Positions 1 to 12,338 of a stretch of DNA of 64,000 bases are shown piece by piece. The notes beneath the pieces are model-generated. The model made no database searches. It was not told the origin of the DNA and was given only the letters and a program-made list of their open reading frames with translations. Where the stretch lies: NCBI GenBank assembly GCA_021399435.1, contig JAJTUP010000012.1, positions 496,001-560,000 of the forward strand. Direction: 5' to 3'. Both the position numbers and the translations under genes were made by a program. The DNA comes from Diaporthe sp. PMI_573 (lineage: Eukaryota > Ascomycota > Sordariomycetes > Diaporthales > Diaporthaceae). The first letter of the stretch is position 1. The number at the start of each line of letters is the position of its first letter.

Positions 1-820
1 GTAGCCAACGGGACAGCATTTACCCCGCCATTGTCACAAGCCTCGCATGCATCCATCGCATAAAAGTCGGTGCTGGGTTCCGTCTTCTTCCCAACCTGGC
101 ACGTGTCACCAAACTCAGTGTACAACGGCAACAGACAACGCATGCAGACATGCAGAGATGCAGACAATTGTCGTGGGCACCACACGGGGTGTTGTGTTGC
201 GTGAGTCCATGCAGGAGCATAGCTTCCGCTGCAAGAGGCTCTATAAGTTCGAAGGACTTTCGGGAGGCGCGGCCTGCCTGCCTGCTTTTATCACCCCTGG
301 TCAACACGGGCCTGTATGTACGGGACTACTGTGAACTTCGTGTACATATATATACCCCCCAAGTACCGCCAGAATGTCGGTATGCGACAATGTAAATTAG
401 ATCCGGGTACTCGATAACGCCAACCATGGTTTGCCCCAAGCGAAGAAGAAGCCGTTATCTTGGGGGCTTCTTGTGTAGCTGGACATGAGGAGGGATTCTG
501 CAGGAAACGGAGGCTGTGCAACTGGCAGCCGCCCACCCGCATTGAAGCTGACAAAGGGCCACCCGCTCGCTCCCAGCCAAACGGACGTCATACAACGAGA
601 CGAGGGGCACTGTGGCACGCTGGGCGCGAGCGTAGTCTGGTTATCTTGTCCTCACCGCGGGTCATGAGGGAAAGTGGTAGAGGCCTTGCCTCGTGCGACC
701 CGGCCTTGTGGGACGCCCTGAATGATGTTTCTGCAGCAAGCTAAGCACTCCGCATCCACACCCGCAATTCTTACGTACCTTGGCTTGCCAGGCTTTGCTC
801 ATGCAGATGCTTTTGCCCGG

Positions 821-850
821 CACCACCACCACCACCACCACTACTACCAC
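821..850. repeat. CAC/CTA trinucleotide microsatellite
   Basis: About nine consecutive CAC-type triplets decaying into CTACTACCA, in non-coding DNA upstream of the deubiquitinase gene. Confidence 0.9.
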
Positions 851-895
851 AACGCATTGTCTACCTAAGCGAGGACTGAGCCGAGTAACGTAAAA

Positions 896-928
896 ACAGA
901 CGGACAGACAAACAAACAGACAGACAGG
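896..928. repeat. ACAG/ACAA tetranucleotide microsatellite
   Basis: Imperfect tetranucleotide run of ACAG and ACAA units just before the pyrimidine-rich leader of the deubiquitinase gene. Confidence 0.85.
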
Positions 929-1516
929 GACATCTTCCTTCCACTTGACCTGTTCTTGCATGCAGCCTTGCTTTGCTCTACCCTCTTGCTCTCACTGCTT
1001 CTTCTGCCTTGCCATATTCCAAACGCGGCACTCGCTCCCCCGTTTTTTTGGTGCTGCTCCAATATCCTGGCTTACAGTGTCTCACTTGTTCCTTCTCCTC
1101 GCCAACCCCAACGCCCGGAAGCCTGTCTAGGCCAGGTCAGGAATCGCAACACCCTCCTCAGGTGGATCCTGACGTCGGCTGGCCACACGCGCTTTCCCCA
1201 GCGCACCATATCTCGCCCGCGCTCGCCATTTCTTCTCCTAAACACCAAGCCACTTCGCCTCCGAACCATCGCCATCCACTCACTGCCACCTCTGTCGCTT
1301 GCAGCTGCCTCGGGCTGTCAAGAGACCCTTCCCGCGGGACTCTGCCCTGCGAGCCTCGCCTTCCCTACCGCATCGCACCAACCCGCACGTCCCAAAGTCG
1401 AGCTTGCTCGCAACCCTCAGACATGGTGAGTACACAACTCCACCAGGTTACACCTCCATGCACCTGTCCACCGCACACCTCCGCTGCATTCACCGGCCCC
1501 GCTGCTGCAACCTATC

Positions 1517-4500
1517 TTGGCATCTTATCCTGGCCGAGTCTGCCCACCGGGTCGTCTGCCAATGCCCCTCTCAACGAGGCGTTGGAAGATGTGGCGGCGC
1601 ACGCGGAGCAGCCCTCCGGGCGAGAGCTCGCCGTCCCTCTCCACCCCAAGATCGACATCGTCCACGCCAGGCGTGGTCGACTCTCCGTCTGTCTCAGCGT
1701 CGCCGCCTTTTCCCTACGCCCCACGGTCCCCTACGCCAACCTCAGCAGCCGTTGATCCCGAACTGCTTTGGAAGCTTCTTGATAGTACCCGTGCTGACAT
1801 GGCAATCTCTGATGAGGCCTTCCAATCTGATATGCACTCCCCAAACGACATGCTCATCGACACAGAGGAACACATCGTCGACCCGGCAGCCAACGGTGTC
1901 GAGAAGGACAACCTCACAATCATCAACCCAGACAACCTGGAAACAGAGGCAGAGCAGCTTCAGGACCTGACCAGGGCGGATGACTGTACGTGAACCGGAA
2001 CAGACCGCTGCCAGCGGTGTTGCGCGGGCGAGATGCTGACGCCCTGCAGATGAGGCCATAAAAGAGCTTGTCCTTATACCACTCGTCGAAGAGCCTCGCG
2101 TGCTCGAAGATTTCATCGACACCTGGGAGATTACAAACTGGAGGTCGCTGAACAAGAAGGAACGCGGCCCTATCTTCCAAGCCGGTGGTTTCCCTTGGTA
2201 TGAGCTTCACTGAGCCATTCACAGGTCATTCCTTTGGAAAACTGACACCTGTGTGCAGGCGGATATTACTCTTTCCCTTCGGTAACAATGTCGACCAGTG
2301 CTCCATATATCTGGAGCATGGCTTCGAACCCAATGAGGTCCCTGAGGACTGGAGCTGCTGCGTGCAGTTCGCACTGGTCCTATGGAATCCGGAAGAGCCC
2401 ACGATCTTTGCCCACCACAGTGCCCATCACCGGTTCACCAAAGAAGAGAGTGATTGGGGGTTCACAAAATTCCTCGAGTCTCGTAGGATGTATGGCATCT
2501 GGGACAATGCGAACCGACCCATGATCGAGAACGACGCCGCAAGCATCACCGTGTATGTCAGGATTGTCGAGGACGAGACCGGGGTATTATGGCATAACTT
2601 CAACAACTATGATTCCAAAAAGGAGACAGGATTTGTCGGCCTCAAGAACCAGGGCGCAACATGCTACCTCAACTCCCTCCTTCAATCTCTTTACTTTACA
2701 AACGCATTCCGCAAGGTGATGACCGCAATTCCTGATCTTGTGACTAGCAAGTGCTGACATTCTGACAAGGCTGTGTATGAAATACCGACAGAACACGATG
2801 AGAGCATGACCAACAGCGCATACACCCTGCAGCGCCTCTTTTACCAGCTTCAGACCTCCAACGCAGCAGTCGGTACGAATGAGCTGACCAAGTCATTCGG
2901 CTGGGAGACACGACACATCTTTGAACAACAGGATGTCCAGGAGCTCTCGCGGAAGCTGATGGAGCGCATGGAGGAACGGATGAAGGGCACAACGGCCGAG
3001 AACATGCTGCCGCAGATGTTCAGTGGCAAAATCAAGACATACATTTCTTGTATCAATGTCGACTACGAATCCAGCCGCGTAGAAGACTTTTGGGACGTTC
3101 AACTCAACGTTTCCGGGAACAAGAACCTGCTGGAAAGTTTCCAGGACTATATACAGGTCGAGAAGATGGAAGGCGAGAACCAGTACATGGCTGGTGAGCA
3201 GTACAAGCTGCAGGACGCCAACAAGGGCGTGATTTTCGTGGGCTTTCCCGACGTCCTCCACCTGCAGCTGAAACGTTTCGAATACGACTACATGAGGGAC
3301 ACCATGACGAAAATCAACGACCGTTACGAGTTCCCTGAATTCTTCGACGCGGCTCCGTACCTCTCAGAAGACGCCGACACGTCCGAGTCTTGGACATACC
3401 AGTTGCACGGCGTCCTTGTACACAGCGGCGACCTAAACGCCGGGCACTACTATGCGTTTTTGAAGCCAGAAAAGGACGGATGGTTCTACAAGTACGACGA
3501 CGACAAGGTGACCAAGGCGACGATGCGAGAAGTTTTGGAAGACAACTTCGGCGGCGAATACCGACAGCCAACGAACAACCCTCGGAGTCCCTTGCAGAGG
3601 AAGGCACCTATTATGCGGCCTAACAGTGCCTACATGTTGGTATACATCCGCCAATCACGAGTAGACAAGGTCCTTTGCCCGGTCACCGAACAAGATATCC
3701 CCGAGCATCTGCGTGAGTTGAGGCTCCCGACGCCATGAGGGGGTTCTTTTACTGACTTGTCACAGGTAACCGATTTGACGAAGAGGCGGCCGTCAGGGAA
3801 ACCCGAAGGAGGGAGAGGGAGGAGCAGCATCTCTACATGGCCGTTAAGGCTATCCTTCCTTCGACATTCCGGCAACACGGCGGTACAGATCTCGCAGCCT
3901 TCGACGCAAACCCTGAATTGGACCCTGCAGCGCCGAGATTCTACAGAACGCTGCGATCTGCTACTGTCCAGGATATAGTCAACCGCATTGCTGTAGATGT
4001 CGACGAGGACCCGCGAAGAGTGCGACTTTGGATGATGGTCAACCGTCAGAACAAGACAACGCGCCCCGACACCCCGATGATGGATACAAGAGTGTCAGTG
4101 GAAGAAAGCTATAACAAGTCGACCACGCACAACAGCAACGTCCTCCGTGTCTGGGTCGAAGTCGCAGAAGAGGTCAATTCCGAAGGCGATGCTGTCTGGC
4201 CCACGTATCAAAGTCAAAGCAATGGCATGGTTGTGAAGAACGACCTGATACTACTGTTCCTGAAGCATTTTGATGCCGAAGCACAGACGCTCCGAGGTGT
4301 TAGCCATGTCTACATCAATAAGGAGAAAAAGGTTGACGAGATCGTGCCGTTGATCTGCAAGAAAATGGGATGGGGTGAGAAACTGCCAGGTGATGATAAG
4401 GTCATGCTCTGGGAGGAGATCAAGCCAAACATGATCGAGGCTCTCCGGGCGAAACAGACGCTTAAGGCTGCTGAGCTACAAGACGGGGACATTGTCTGCT

Positions 4501-5785
4501 TCCAGAAAGTGACGGAGAAGAAGTCGGGGCTTGAGAAGAGGCTCGGACTTGGGGACAAGACACCCGAGGAGACGTAAGTGAACGACCCTGTTCCTATGGT
4601 TAACCTGCCTATGCTGATTTATCCAGGACGAGGAAATCGGACCGGTGTGAGGACGCTCGCGAATACTACGACTTCCTCATGTTCAAGAGGACGGTCAAGT
4701 TCCACGCTCACCCAACGCGGTGTGACCCCAACCAATTCCCTCCATTCGAGCTCGTTCTCAGCGCCAAGATCAGCTACGACCAACTGGCTGAGAAGGTAGG
4801 GAACGTGCTGAATGTGGACCCCACCCATCTCCGGTTCTACACCGTGAACACCAACAGCGGGAACGTCCGGGTCGCTGTGAAACGATTGTCTACGAACCAG
4901 ACCCTGCAGAGCATCTTGAATCCGGCGGGCTATTCCCAGATCAACCAAACTCAGAGAAGCGATGCCTTGTACTTTGAAGTGCTCGATATGAGCCTGGCAG
5001 AACTTGACACGAAGAAGAATGTCAAGATCACATGGCTCAGCGAAGGCATCACCAAAGAGGCAAGTACCGTTCGTGTGCCTGCAGGGAACCCCTGCTAACA
5101 TGGAGCTACAGGACCATTTCGACATCCTGGTGCCCAAGAACGGGGTCGTGGAAGACCTGATCAACGGAGTCATCAAGAAGGCTCAGATTCCCGAAGAAGC
5201 CGAAGCCGGCAAAATCCGGGTTTTTGAGGCTAACAACCACAAGTTCTTCAGGGAGATGTCGCGCGAGTATCCAGTCATCAGCATCAACGAGTATACGTTG
5301 CTCGTTGCTGAGCGGATGTCGCCGGAAGAGGCAGAAGCCTCGGACAAGGAATTCATCAATTGTTTCCACTTCCAAAATGAGCCGAGCCGCGTGCACGGGA
5401 TGCCCTTCAGGTTCCTGCTCAAGGAGGTGAGTTGTGGCACCGAGGGCGCCGGGATGTACGAGTAACATTGCTGACGCATATCGCAGGGCGAGACGTTCGC
5501 AGACACCAAGAAGCGGCTTGAGAGGCGGACTGGTCTCAAGGGCAAGAGCTTCGAGAAGATCAAGTTTGCCGTCGTGAGGCGATCTGCGTACTCCAAGGTC
5601 CATTATCTTCAGGATGGTACGTCTGCACGAGCCCCCAATTCATGGGACGGAGAGCTAACGCGAAGAATACAGAAGAGATCCTCACAGAGATCCTGTCGGG
5701 AGACGATGACGATTTCCTCGGTTTGGACCACGTGGACCGGACACGGTCTATGCGCAATGGGACGGGGGACCTGTTCCTGAAATAG
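1517..5785 (+). CDS. ubp15: Ubiquitin carboxyl-terminal hydrolase, USP7/Ubp15 type (MATH + USP + ubiquitin-like tail)
   Basis: A cysteine protease that removes ubiquitin from proteins. Exons: 1517-1985, 2050-2197, 2259-2715, 2770-3712, 3766-4573, 4627-5059, 5112-5426, 5487-5616, 5673-5785; they join in frame to 1,271 residues, close to USP7/Ubp15 family size. A MATH domain (about residues 178-310, motif TWEITNW) precedes the USP core. Cys box GLKNQGATCYLNS puts the nucleophile at about Cys341; His box LNAGHYYAF at about His584; YKYDDD supplies the third residue near Asp601. The C-terminal half (EEQHLYMAVKAI, ILSGDDDDFLGLDHVDR) matches the ubiquitin-like domains and tail of USP7. Intron 6 (5060-5111) is GC-AG. 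The N-terminus is uncertain: the first 80 residues are low-complexity, and the start could lie further in or at an upstream mini-exon (ATG at 1423). MATH and USP calls are firm; target proteins cannot be inferred. Confidence 0.93.
5060..5111 (+). other. GC-AG intron in the USP7-like gene
   Basis: The exon ends ...AAAGAG and is followed by GCAAGT; the acceptor is CTACAG at 5106-5111. Removing these 52 nt joins GITKE to DHFDILVPKNG, which restores the family sequence. The only nearby GT donor (5065) breaks the frame with the available acceptors, so the non-canonical GC donor is needed. Confidence 0.85.
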
Positions 5786-6616
5786 ACTCGGAAAACAGAA
5801 GTGTGTGAGATTGAGAGAGAGCGCCAAGGGGAGCATTCAGCATAATGTCACGTTTATGATCCTTGGCTTGTGGTGTTTTCGGTGTAGCGGAAAGCAAAGC
5901 CTCCTGTGTCTTAAGGCGGAGAAGATGGGCCATGACTCCAGGCTCAGCACATTATCTTATACTCAGCAGCAGGAATTCGGCGTAGGACGCGGGAGAGGGC
6001 ATTCAATACGCGGAAGGGGGCTTGGGTAACATGACTAGGCGGACGTGAGGTTTGTAAGGGAGGGAGGGAGGAAGTGGACACCCAGACGGACTTTTTTTGC
6101 TTTTCTAGCACGAGCTGGCGAAGGCAAAGACTGGTCTCTTCGTTGCATAAACGGTATCCTTAGACCAGGCCTGTGCGCGAATTATAAGAGAAATGAAGGG
6201 CGAAGGTTTGGTCCCAGTATTCTACAATGGCGACCCTCTGCCTGCCCGTGTGAAATGAATCCTTGAAGGCATTCGGGACTGGACGGATGGGGGGAGACGA
6301 GGTCGGCTTGGCTCGGCGGCTCCGAGACGGCGAAATGCAACCACGGCGATAAGGACCAAAATTCTTTATCGCGCCGGGCTCAGCGCATTTCAATCCACGT
6401 CCCGACCACCACCACCCCGTCCTCGACTGTCGACGACGACATCGTTCACCTGCGTCGCTCGTTCCATGCCACAAAGCGTTCATTTCCTGCGAAAACGCTT
6501 TCACCTAACCGACGGTTACATCAGCCGGAAAGCGTGCCGACTTACGACCCCTCACGCCGACCCACGAGCCCCACGAGCGCCTCGAGCGAGACACGCCGAA
6601 CCCTTGCGACGACATC
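5786..6616. other. Intergenic region between USP7-like gene and tim22
   Basis: No gene seen in 831 nt. It should hold the 3' UTR of the deubiquitinase gene and the promoter/5' UTR of tim22. The last 200 nt are rich in CGAC and CACC runs typical of a 5' leader. Confidence 0.6.
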
Positions 6617-7353
6617 ATGAGCTTCCCCGGCATGGGAGGTGGCCTACCGGGCATGCCCGGCGCCGGCGGCAATGTGGACCCTAATGATCCCAACGCCGCA
6701 CAAATGGTTCGTGGACGCCCCCTGCCGAGGAGCAGGAAGGCCCAGGCGACGGCCTCGGTGCCTTCTTTGGTCGCGCAGCACGCTGACGTGGGCAATATAC
6801 AGCAAAAAACGATCAAGTTCATGAGTGAGATGCAGCACAACTGTCTCACCAAGACCGCCATGTCCGGCGTCGCCGGGTTCGGTCTCGGCGGTGTGTTTGG
6901 CATGTTCATGGCCTCGGTACGTTGTCTCCACCCCACATCAGCCCCATGCGAGGAGAAAGAAAGGCAGACACGGCTAACACATGGCGCGCACACACACAGA
7001 TGGCCTACGACACCCCCTACCACACGGCGGCGGCGGCGGGCGCCCAGCAGACGCCCGTCTCGTCCCTCCCGTGGAAGCAGCAGCTCAAGGTGGGGTTCAA
7101 GGACATGGGCGCGCGGTCGTGGAGCTCGGCCAAGAACTTTGGCAAGGTGGGCGCGCTGTTCACGGGCATCGAGTGCGGCATCGAGGGGTTCCGCGCCAAG
7201 AACGACATCACCAACGGCGTTGCCTCGGGCTGTGTGACGGGGGCCATCCTCGCGCGCAATGCGGGCCCGCAGGCCGCGTGCGTCGGCTGTATTGGCTTTG
7301 CTGCCTTCTCTGCTGCTATTGAGACGTGGATGAGGCAGCCTAAGGAGGAGTAA
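6617..7353 (+). CDS. tim22: Mitochondrial import inner membrane translocase Tim22
   Basis: Channel subunit of the TIM22 complex, which inserts carrier proteins into the mitochondrial inner membrane. Exons 6617-6706, 6803-6916 and 7000-7353 give 185 residues, the usual Tim22 length. The N-terminus MSFPGMGGG is Gly/Met/Pro-rich. The Tim17/22/23 core follows: [22 protein letters not shown] (first membrane segment with Gly motif), then [36 protein letters not shown], the family signature. Cysteines lie before the first segment (QHNC) and in TGIEC, the positions known to form a disulfide in Tim22. Intron 1 (6707-6802, 96 nt) has a weak GTTCGT donor, a good branch site (GCTGAC) and acceptor ATACAG; it is free of stops and a multiple of three, so retention would add 32 residues. 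Splicing fits the family better (PNAAQM-QKTIKFM). Tim17/Tim23 are less likely given the N-terminus. Confidence 0.92.
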
Positions 7354-8519
7354 GGGCGGTCCGTTCCTTTCAAGCTCAGTGGCGAGGGGCGCTGGCCTTG
7401 CGATGTTTGGAGGGAAAAGACGGTTTGGGTCTCCCGTGTAATACCATGGGTGGCCCCATGCCTCGGGGCAACAGCTGGCAGGAAGACATGGGGGTTCAGT
7501 TTGATAGAGGCGTTTGGTCTGCGTCCGCTTTCGGATCGATTGTACGCATAGCAGGGTATGAATGATCAAGGCGTATGGGGCAGGGTTTGGCGTTCAGGGC
7601 TGGCGATCTGATTCCAAGTTGATAGATACTCGGCGATAGACGCACTGGAGGGTTTGATCATCACCACTTACCTGTAGGGTCATTAGAAGCATGAAGAATC
7701 ATATTCATCCCAACTATGTCTCTGTATGTCTCTGCCTGCCTGCCTGCCTGCCTGCCGGTCTTATAAACCCCGCGAAACCACCCAGATCAATGCTACTAGT
7801 CGCGGGATCGAACTCAGAGCTCGCTGGTTCGAGCCTCCCTGGTAGTATACCGCGGAACTGACAGATAAAAGTACGCGAGGGTTGGTGTGTCCTCTGGACG
7901 CCCGCAAACAGAGATGTAGGTTGCTGGTCGCCGAACTCTTTTGCCATTTTGAGCCACCACACCCATGACTTTTTCAAATACGACAAGGCCCCTCATAGCT
8001 GACTTCGCAAGCAGTAAATCTTTTTTTTAATGCCTTCATGGACTCTTGATTTTAAAAGAGAGCCGTCTGTCCACCCTTGAGGACCTGGCGGGGCTGGTTG
8101 TGGACATGCCACCAGCTTCTGATGCAGGGGAAGCGAGAGGGCCAGAGATGAACGGAGTGAGAAGTTGGAACCTGAGTTACATATCCACGAAACAGACAGG
8201 AAATACCATGAATAATGATTGCGCATTAAGTCATGGAGGTACTGCGGCAACTCAGCCTCCATTGACTCTCTTCTCTTGTGAAGCAGGTCCTGAAATATCT
8301 AATACCTCTTTCCCCGTCGCTCTGTCGTCAGCCTTGGACATCTGTGTCCATTTAGACAATAAGTTTAGTTCCCAGGGTCCTCCTGTCGTCAACATTATAT
8401 CGTTACGTCGCCAGAACCACTCACGCTGAACAAACAAACTTTTCCCGCCATGAAACACCAAGCTAGAAGGCAAGAAGTATCGTGATCATCGTTCTCTCCA
8501 ATTAGGTCTATTACCACCC
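7354..8519. other. Convergent intergenic region, tim22 / GH16
   Basis: No gene seen in about 1.17 kb. It contains the 3' UTRs of both flanking genes and a CTGC microsatellite at 7732-7756. A GGTTCGAGCC stretch near 7825 resembles a tRNA T-arm but does not fold into a tRNA. Confidence 0.6.
7732..7756. repeat. (CTGC)6 microsatellite
   Basis: Six uninterrupted CTGC units in the 3' flank of tim22. Confidence 0.95.
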
Positions 8520-10427
8520 TTAAGAAGTCGCTGTATATACCTGGAAGGTCCCCACCTCCCAGTACGCATTAACAAACTCGTCTGGGTTATTAGCTACAAA
8601 ATCAGTGCAGTTTGACGGGCCTGTGAGCGACAAGTCAGTGTTTTGCCGGGTTGACAAGGAGCAGTTAAGAAGAGGTGGCGGGAACTCACAGCTAGTATCA
8701 CCGTACAGGTTGCCCGCTAGATCACCACAGAGGTCTATGTTCATGATGATAGACTGGTTCCGGAAGTGGTTATCAATGTTGCACCCCGTGTCAGGGAAAT
8801 CCGCGAGCGCGGTGCCCCACGTGCTCGGGTCCGGGGCGCCGCTCGTGATGTCGGACGGTATGCTGCCCCGTGCAAACTGCCACATGCGTATTCCAGCACT
8901 GCGCCACTCGAGCGCCATCATCCCGCCACCGCCGGCGTTGAACTCCTCGCCGTACGTCGCCTTGGAGCCATCCACGCCGCAGCCCTCGTTGTCGGTGCCG
9001 CTGGACGCGCAGTTGGCGTGCGTCGAGTCGCCCGTCATCTTGCGCTTGTGGTTCATGTTGCAGTTGGTAGATGTGTGCAGAGTCATGGCATTTCCATCTT
9101 CGGCCAGGTTCGTCGCCTCCATAACGTCGATCTCGCCGTTGTCGGGCCAGTTGGCCGGGTCGGCGAGCCACAGGGCCGGCCAGGTCCCGCAGCCGTAGGG
9201 CGTGTGCTTGACGTCGAACAGGAACAGGCCCGAGCTGCTGTACTGGCGCTTCGAGGTCGCGCGCACGCTGAACCGCCCCGTCGAGGCGTCCGGGCTCGAC
9301 GACGGCCCCACTGAGGTGTCTACGCGCAGCACGGCCGAGGATGTGCTCGCGTACGTCAGGTTTAGCGACTCGGCCTGCTCGCGCGGGACATAGTGCACGA
9401 AGCCATTGGTCGGGTCATAGCCAGTATAGTAGTCGAAGTCGTCAAAGCTGTTGGCGGAGTGAAAACCCGGGACTGTCAGTTAAACTGTAGCTTTGCTTTT
9501 TGTTGTGTTTGTCGTTCATCCCGCGAGATGTCGAGCAATAAACACACCAGCCCTTGCCGAGGGAGAGCCCAGGTGCTGCGTAGTGTCCCTAACTGAAAAC
9601 GGAACTGACAATTCTGAACCCGAATACTCATCTGACAGCGTGTAGACCAGCCTCTTGTAGTTGGGATAGGCATTGTTCTTCTGGAGCATCGTCACCACGA
9701 CGACGACGACGATGATGATCACTACGAGGATGGCGACGAGGATAGCCCATGTCCTCCTGCGCCACGTCTTGAAGTCCCACCACTTGTCGGGATGCTCATC
9801 GCCATAGTACCTTGGCGGGATGTTTCCCGAGCCTTTCTTCGTCATTTTCAACGGCGGGAGATCTGCGTAGTCGGGAGGGCTGGAGCGAGTGGACTGGCTC
9901 CGGCTGAGTAGTTCCTTGTGGGAGATCCGCACACCACCGGGAGTCTTGTACTCGCCGTGGCGCGAGTCCGCCCACCCTTTTGATTCCTGAATCGCAGCTA
10001 GCCTCCTGAGCTTCCCCTTATCGTCAGCGTCCCAAGGGCTGGCCGACTTGATGTCTCCCGACGCGCGGAACTGGCCAATGTCACCCCTGCTCCCGACGTA
10101 CTCCACGTGCGAGTGGCTGTCGTGTTTCGTATCCGCAAGCTTCGCGGCCTGCAGGGATGCCACGAATTGCTGCGCCGAGTACAGCTTGGACGGCTGGATC
10201 GGCTCGAACTGCCTTAGCGAGTTTACTGCGCCGCCCGGGTGAGGCCTTGCGCTGATCCGGGCCGCGGCCCGCGAGCTTGAGTGCTTTCGGCGGTGGTTGT
10301 TTGGCGCCTGGCGGGTTGATGGCCAGGCTACGGGTTTGGGTCCTTTCCAGTACTCGAACGGCTTGTAGCCCAGATTGTTGGGCGTCCTATCGTCTTGGCT
10401 GTAGAAGGAGGATGGGGGTCGTGGCAT
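8520..10427 (-). CDS. Membrane-anchored glycoside hydrolase family 16 (endo-beta-1,3(4)-glucanase-like)
   Basis: Predicted to cleave or remodel beta-1,3(4)-glucan at the cell surface. Exons (minus strand) 10427-9620, 9472-8690 and 8620-8520 give 563 residues. Residues 1 to about 225 are a basic, Ser/Pro-rich region without a signal peptide, followed by one very hydrophobic span (about 226-248, with a run of six valines), so this is a type II membrane protein with the enzyme outside. The GH16 domain starts at YTLSDEYS and carries the catalytic signature GEIDVMEAT (E-x-D-x-x-E), plus GTWPALWL upstream and AYWEV near the end. Six or more cysteines and several N-x-S/T sites fit a secreted domain. 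The first intron (9473-9619, 147 nt) uses a weak GTTCAG donor and is the least certain join; the second (8621-8689) joins YGDTSC to PSNCTDF as in the family. Exact substrate is not determined. Confidence 0.88.
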
Positions 10428-12338
10428 GTTTTCTATTTAGCCGGCGTGGGGCCGAGCCCACGGAAGCCCTAGAATGGCTGCAAGATTCGATGCAAGGGCG
10501 GGAATACGAGCACTCAACAGAAGATAGGAGGCTATGACACAGATCTGACAGCAAGATCTGCATGCCAGTCCTGGGGGGGGGATGCTACTCTGACCCAATG
10601 TGGCGAGGAAGACTCGGGACTACTTGACAAGTATTGTTCGAGATAGATGACCTCTCGGTGGGGACGTTTGAGAAGATGGAATGTATATGAAGATCATGAT
10701 ATTGAGATAAAATGGAGAGAGAGAGAAGAGAACATACGATCTCATCCGCAATCAAGAGGCTGGAAGCGAGGGACGGTCTCGAGATAGATATCTCTCTGAT
10801 CGACGTGGTGGGTCGAGCATGGCTTCGGATGTTTGATGCCCTCCCTGCCTTGCCCTGCCATGCCCTGCCACGCCTGTCTCGAAATGCAGATGATACCCCC
10901 ACGGGGCTGTCGTTCATGTGTCCAGCCCCGGCAACTGGCTCTGCATGTAATGCACAGACCTGCCCGCCCTGTTCTGCGTAGCATGCCTTGCAGCACGCAA
11001 GAAAAGCTTGACTGCCAGAACTGTCTGGGAGAGCGAGCCTCACACTCCAGATAAGCGAGACTGTCGTGTCGCATGTGGGACTGTGTTGTCCATGCGATCA
11101 CCACTGCCAAAGGTTACCAGACGCGTATGCTGGGGCACCCTAAAAGATCAGATAACGTCCAAGTTCAGATGGAAGCTTCACTGGCGCGCGGGACAAGGGT
11201 TGGCAGAAGGCGGTGTTTCGGGACGAAGCGAGGCGCACTGGAATCAAGCTCAACACTCCGGGGCAGATCAGGTTCGTGGGCGAGCTGGGGCAGCCCCGGG
11301 CTGCTTCAGGTTCAAGCTCCTTCATGCGTTTCGCGGGACTGGCTCTGGTTCGAGACTGGGTGGCTGGGCTGGCTTGGGCTGGCGCGAAATATGATCGCGA
11401 TCGGCGCCGTTGAGATCGCGAATTGCTCCGTGTGACTCACAGCCTGCCCGTTGCGTCTGGAGTTGTGCCGTGTCACAGCAGGTAATAATTCAGCAATATT
11501 GCTGTCGTCTTCCGTGCTGTATGGCGAGGCAGCATATCAGAGGAAGACGTGTGGCATCAATGGGACAAGGAAATATCAGCAAACCAACACCCAATCGGTC
11601 CGGGGAATCGATGGGGAAGGGGTCGACTTCCAGACGTTGACTGGTCTTGGCAGCTGGCAACTGTCTGCTATGCGGCCTATGCCCTGAATCGATGGGGTTT
11701 CAGCAGCGAAGGGCCCAGGACCAAGACATCGATTCCTCATCTCATATGGCCCAAGTTCCGTGCTCATCAAGCGCGAATCAGGGACGACTCCGAGATCCGT
11801 GCTTTTTCAGGCGTCTCGGCGCCATTTTTTGTGACAGCGGCAGAGGCCGAGCCAAAAATGTAGCAACTCGGAGAGATCTTGAGTGCGCACCCGATAATAA
11901 TAATAAGGCTTGCTGAACCTCCGTGCTGTCATCATGTCGGAGATCAAAGAAGCTTCGCGGTAAGACGCGAAGAACGAACTTTGGTGCAGGGTATGGTTCG
12001 AAGGCTATATATGTGCTGTGATCGCAACTCAGTGGGGAACTCTTCCTCTCGAGCCAAAGTCAGATTGCGACTACTGCATGTGACCAACTCAACAACCGTG
12101 AGGCATCAAGATCATTCGCTTGCGCGCACGAGTCGTGTGGGGGGTGTTGTCGCGGGTGGGAATCAGGTTTTGGGTCAGAGCAGCAAGAGGTGATCACCAT
12201 TGAGCCATGGATACGGCCATGTTCACCAACACATCCCGGCTGGTAAAACATAAGGAGGTGTTGATATGTTTCTTCAATATTCATGCAATCGAGGTTACCG
12301 GAGCTCCGTGACCGTAAGGCTCCCAGTGCTGTTCCACC
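10428..12338. other. Intergenic region, 5' of GH16 and 3' of prp45
   Basis: About 1.9 kb without a recognisable gene. Open frames up to about 150 codons have no family motif. It includes a GAGA-rich stretch (about 10712-10735), imperfect TGCCCTGCC repeats (10845-10870) and an AATAAT run near 11895. The left part should contain the GH16 promoter; the right part the 3' UTR of prp45. Confidence 0.55.

Larger units (their letters stand above)
1..1516. other. Upstream intergenic / 5' leader region of the USP7-like gene
   Basis: No convincing coding region is seen here. The DNA holds a CAC-type trinucleotide run (about 821-850), an ACAG/ACAA tetranucleotide run (about 896-928) and, from about 960 to 1420, a pyrimidine-rich stretch of the kind common in fungal promoters and 5' leaders. 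A TATA-like ATATATATA lies near 347-355. Open frames in the pyrimidine-rich part (for example 973-1755) have low-complexity Pro/Ser/Arg composition and overlap the gene start in the wrong frame, so they are not called. An ATG at 1423 is followed directly by GTGAGT and could be a first mini-exon. Confidence 0.6.

Noticed and set aside
956..1970. Several overlapping + strand open frames at the start of the deubiquitinase gene (956-1429, 973-1755, 1299-1970)
   Set aside because: Wrong frame relative to the MATH exon and low complexity; only the 1517-1985 frame joins to the USP7-like protein.
7788..7855. tRNA-like sequence (GGTTCGAGCC on +, GAGTTCGATCCC on -)
   Set aside because: T-loop-like bases occur on both strands, but the T-stem does not pair and no D-arm or acceptor stem can be formed.
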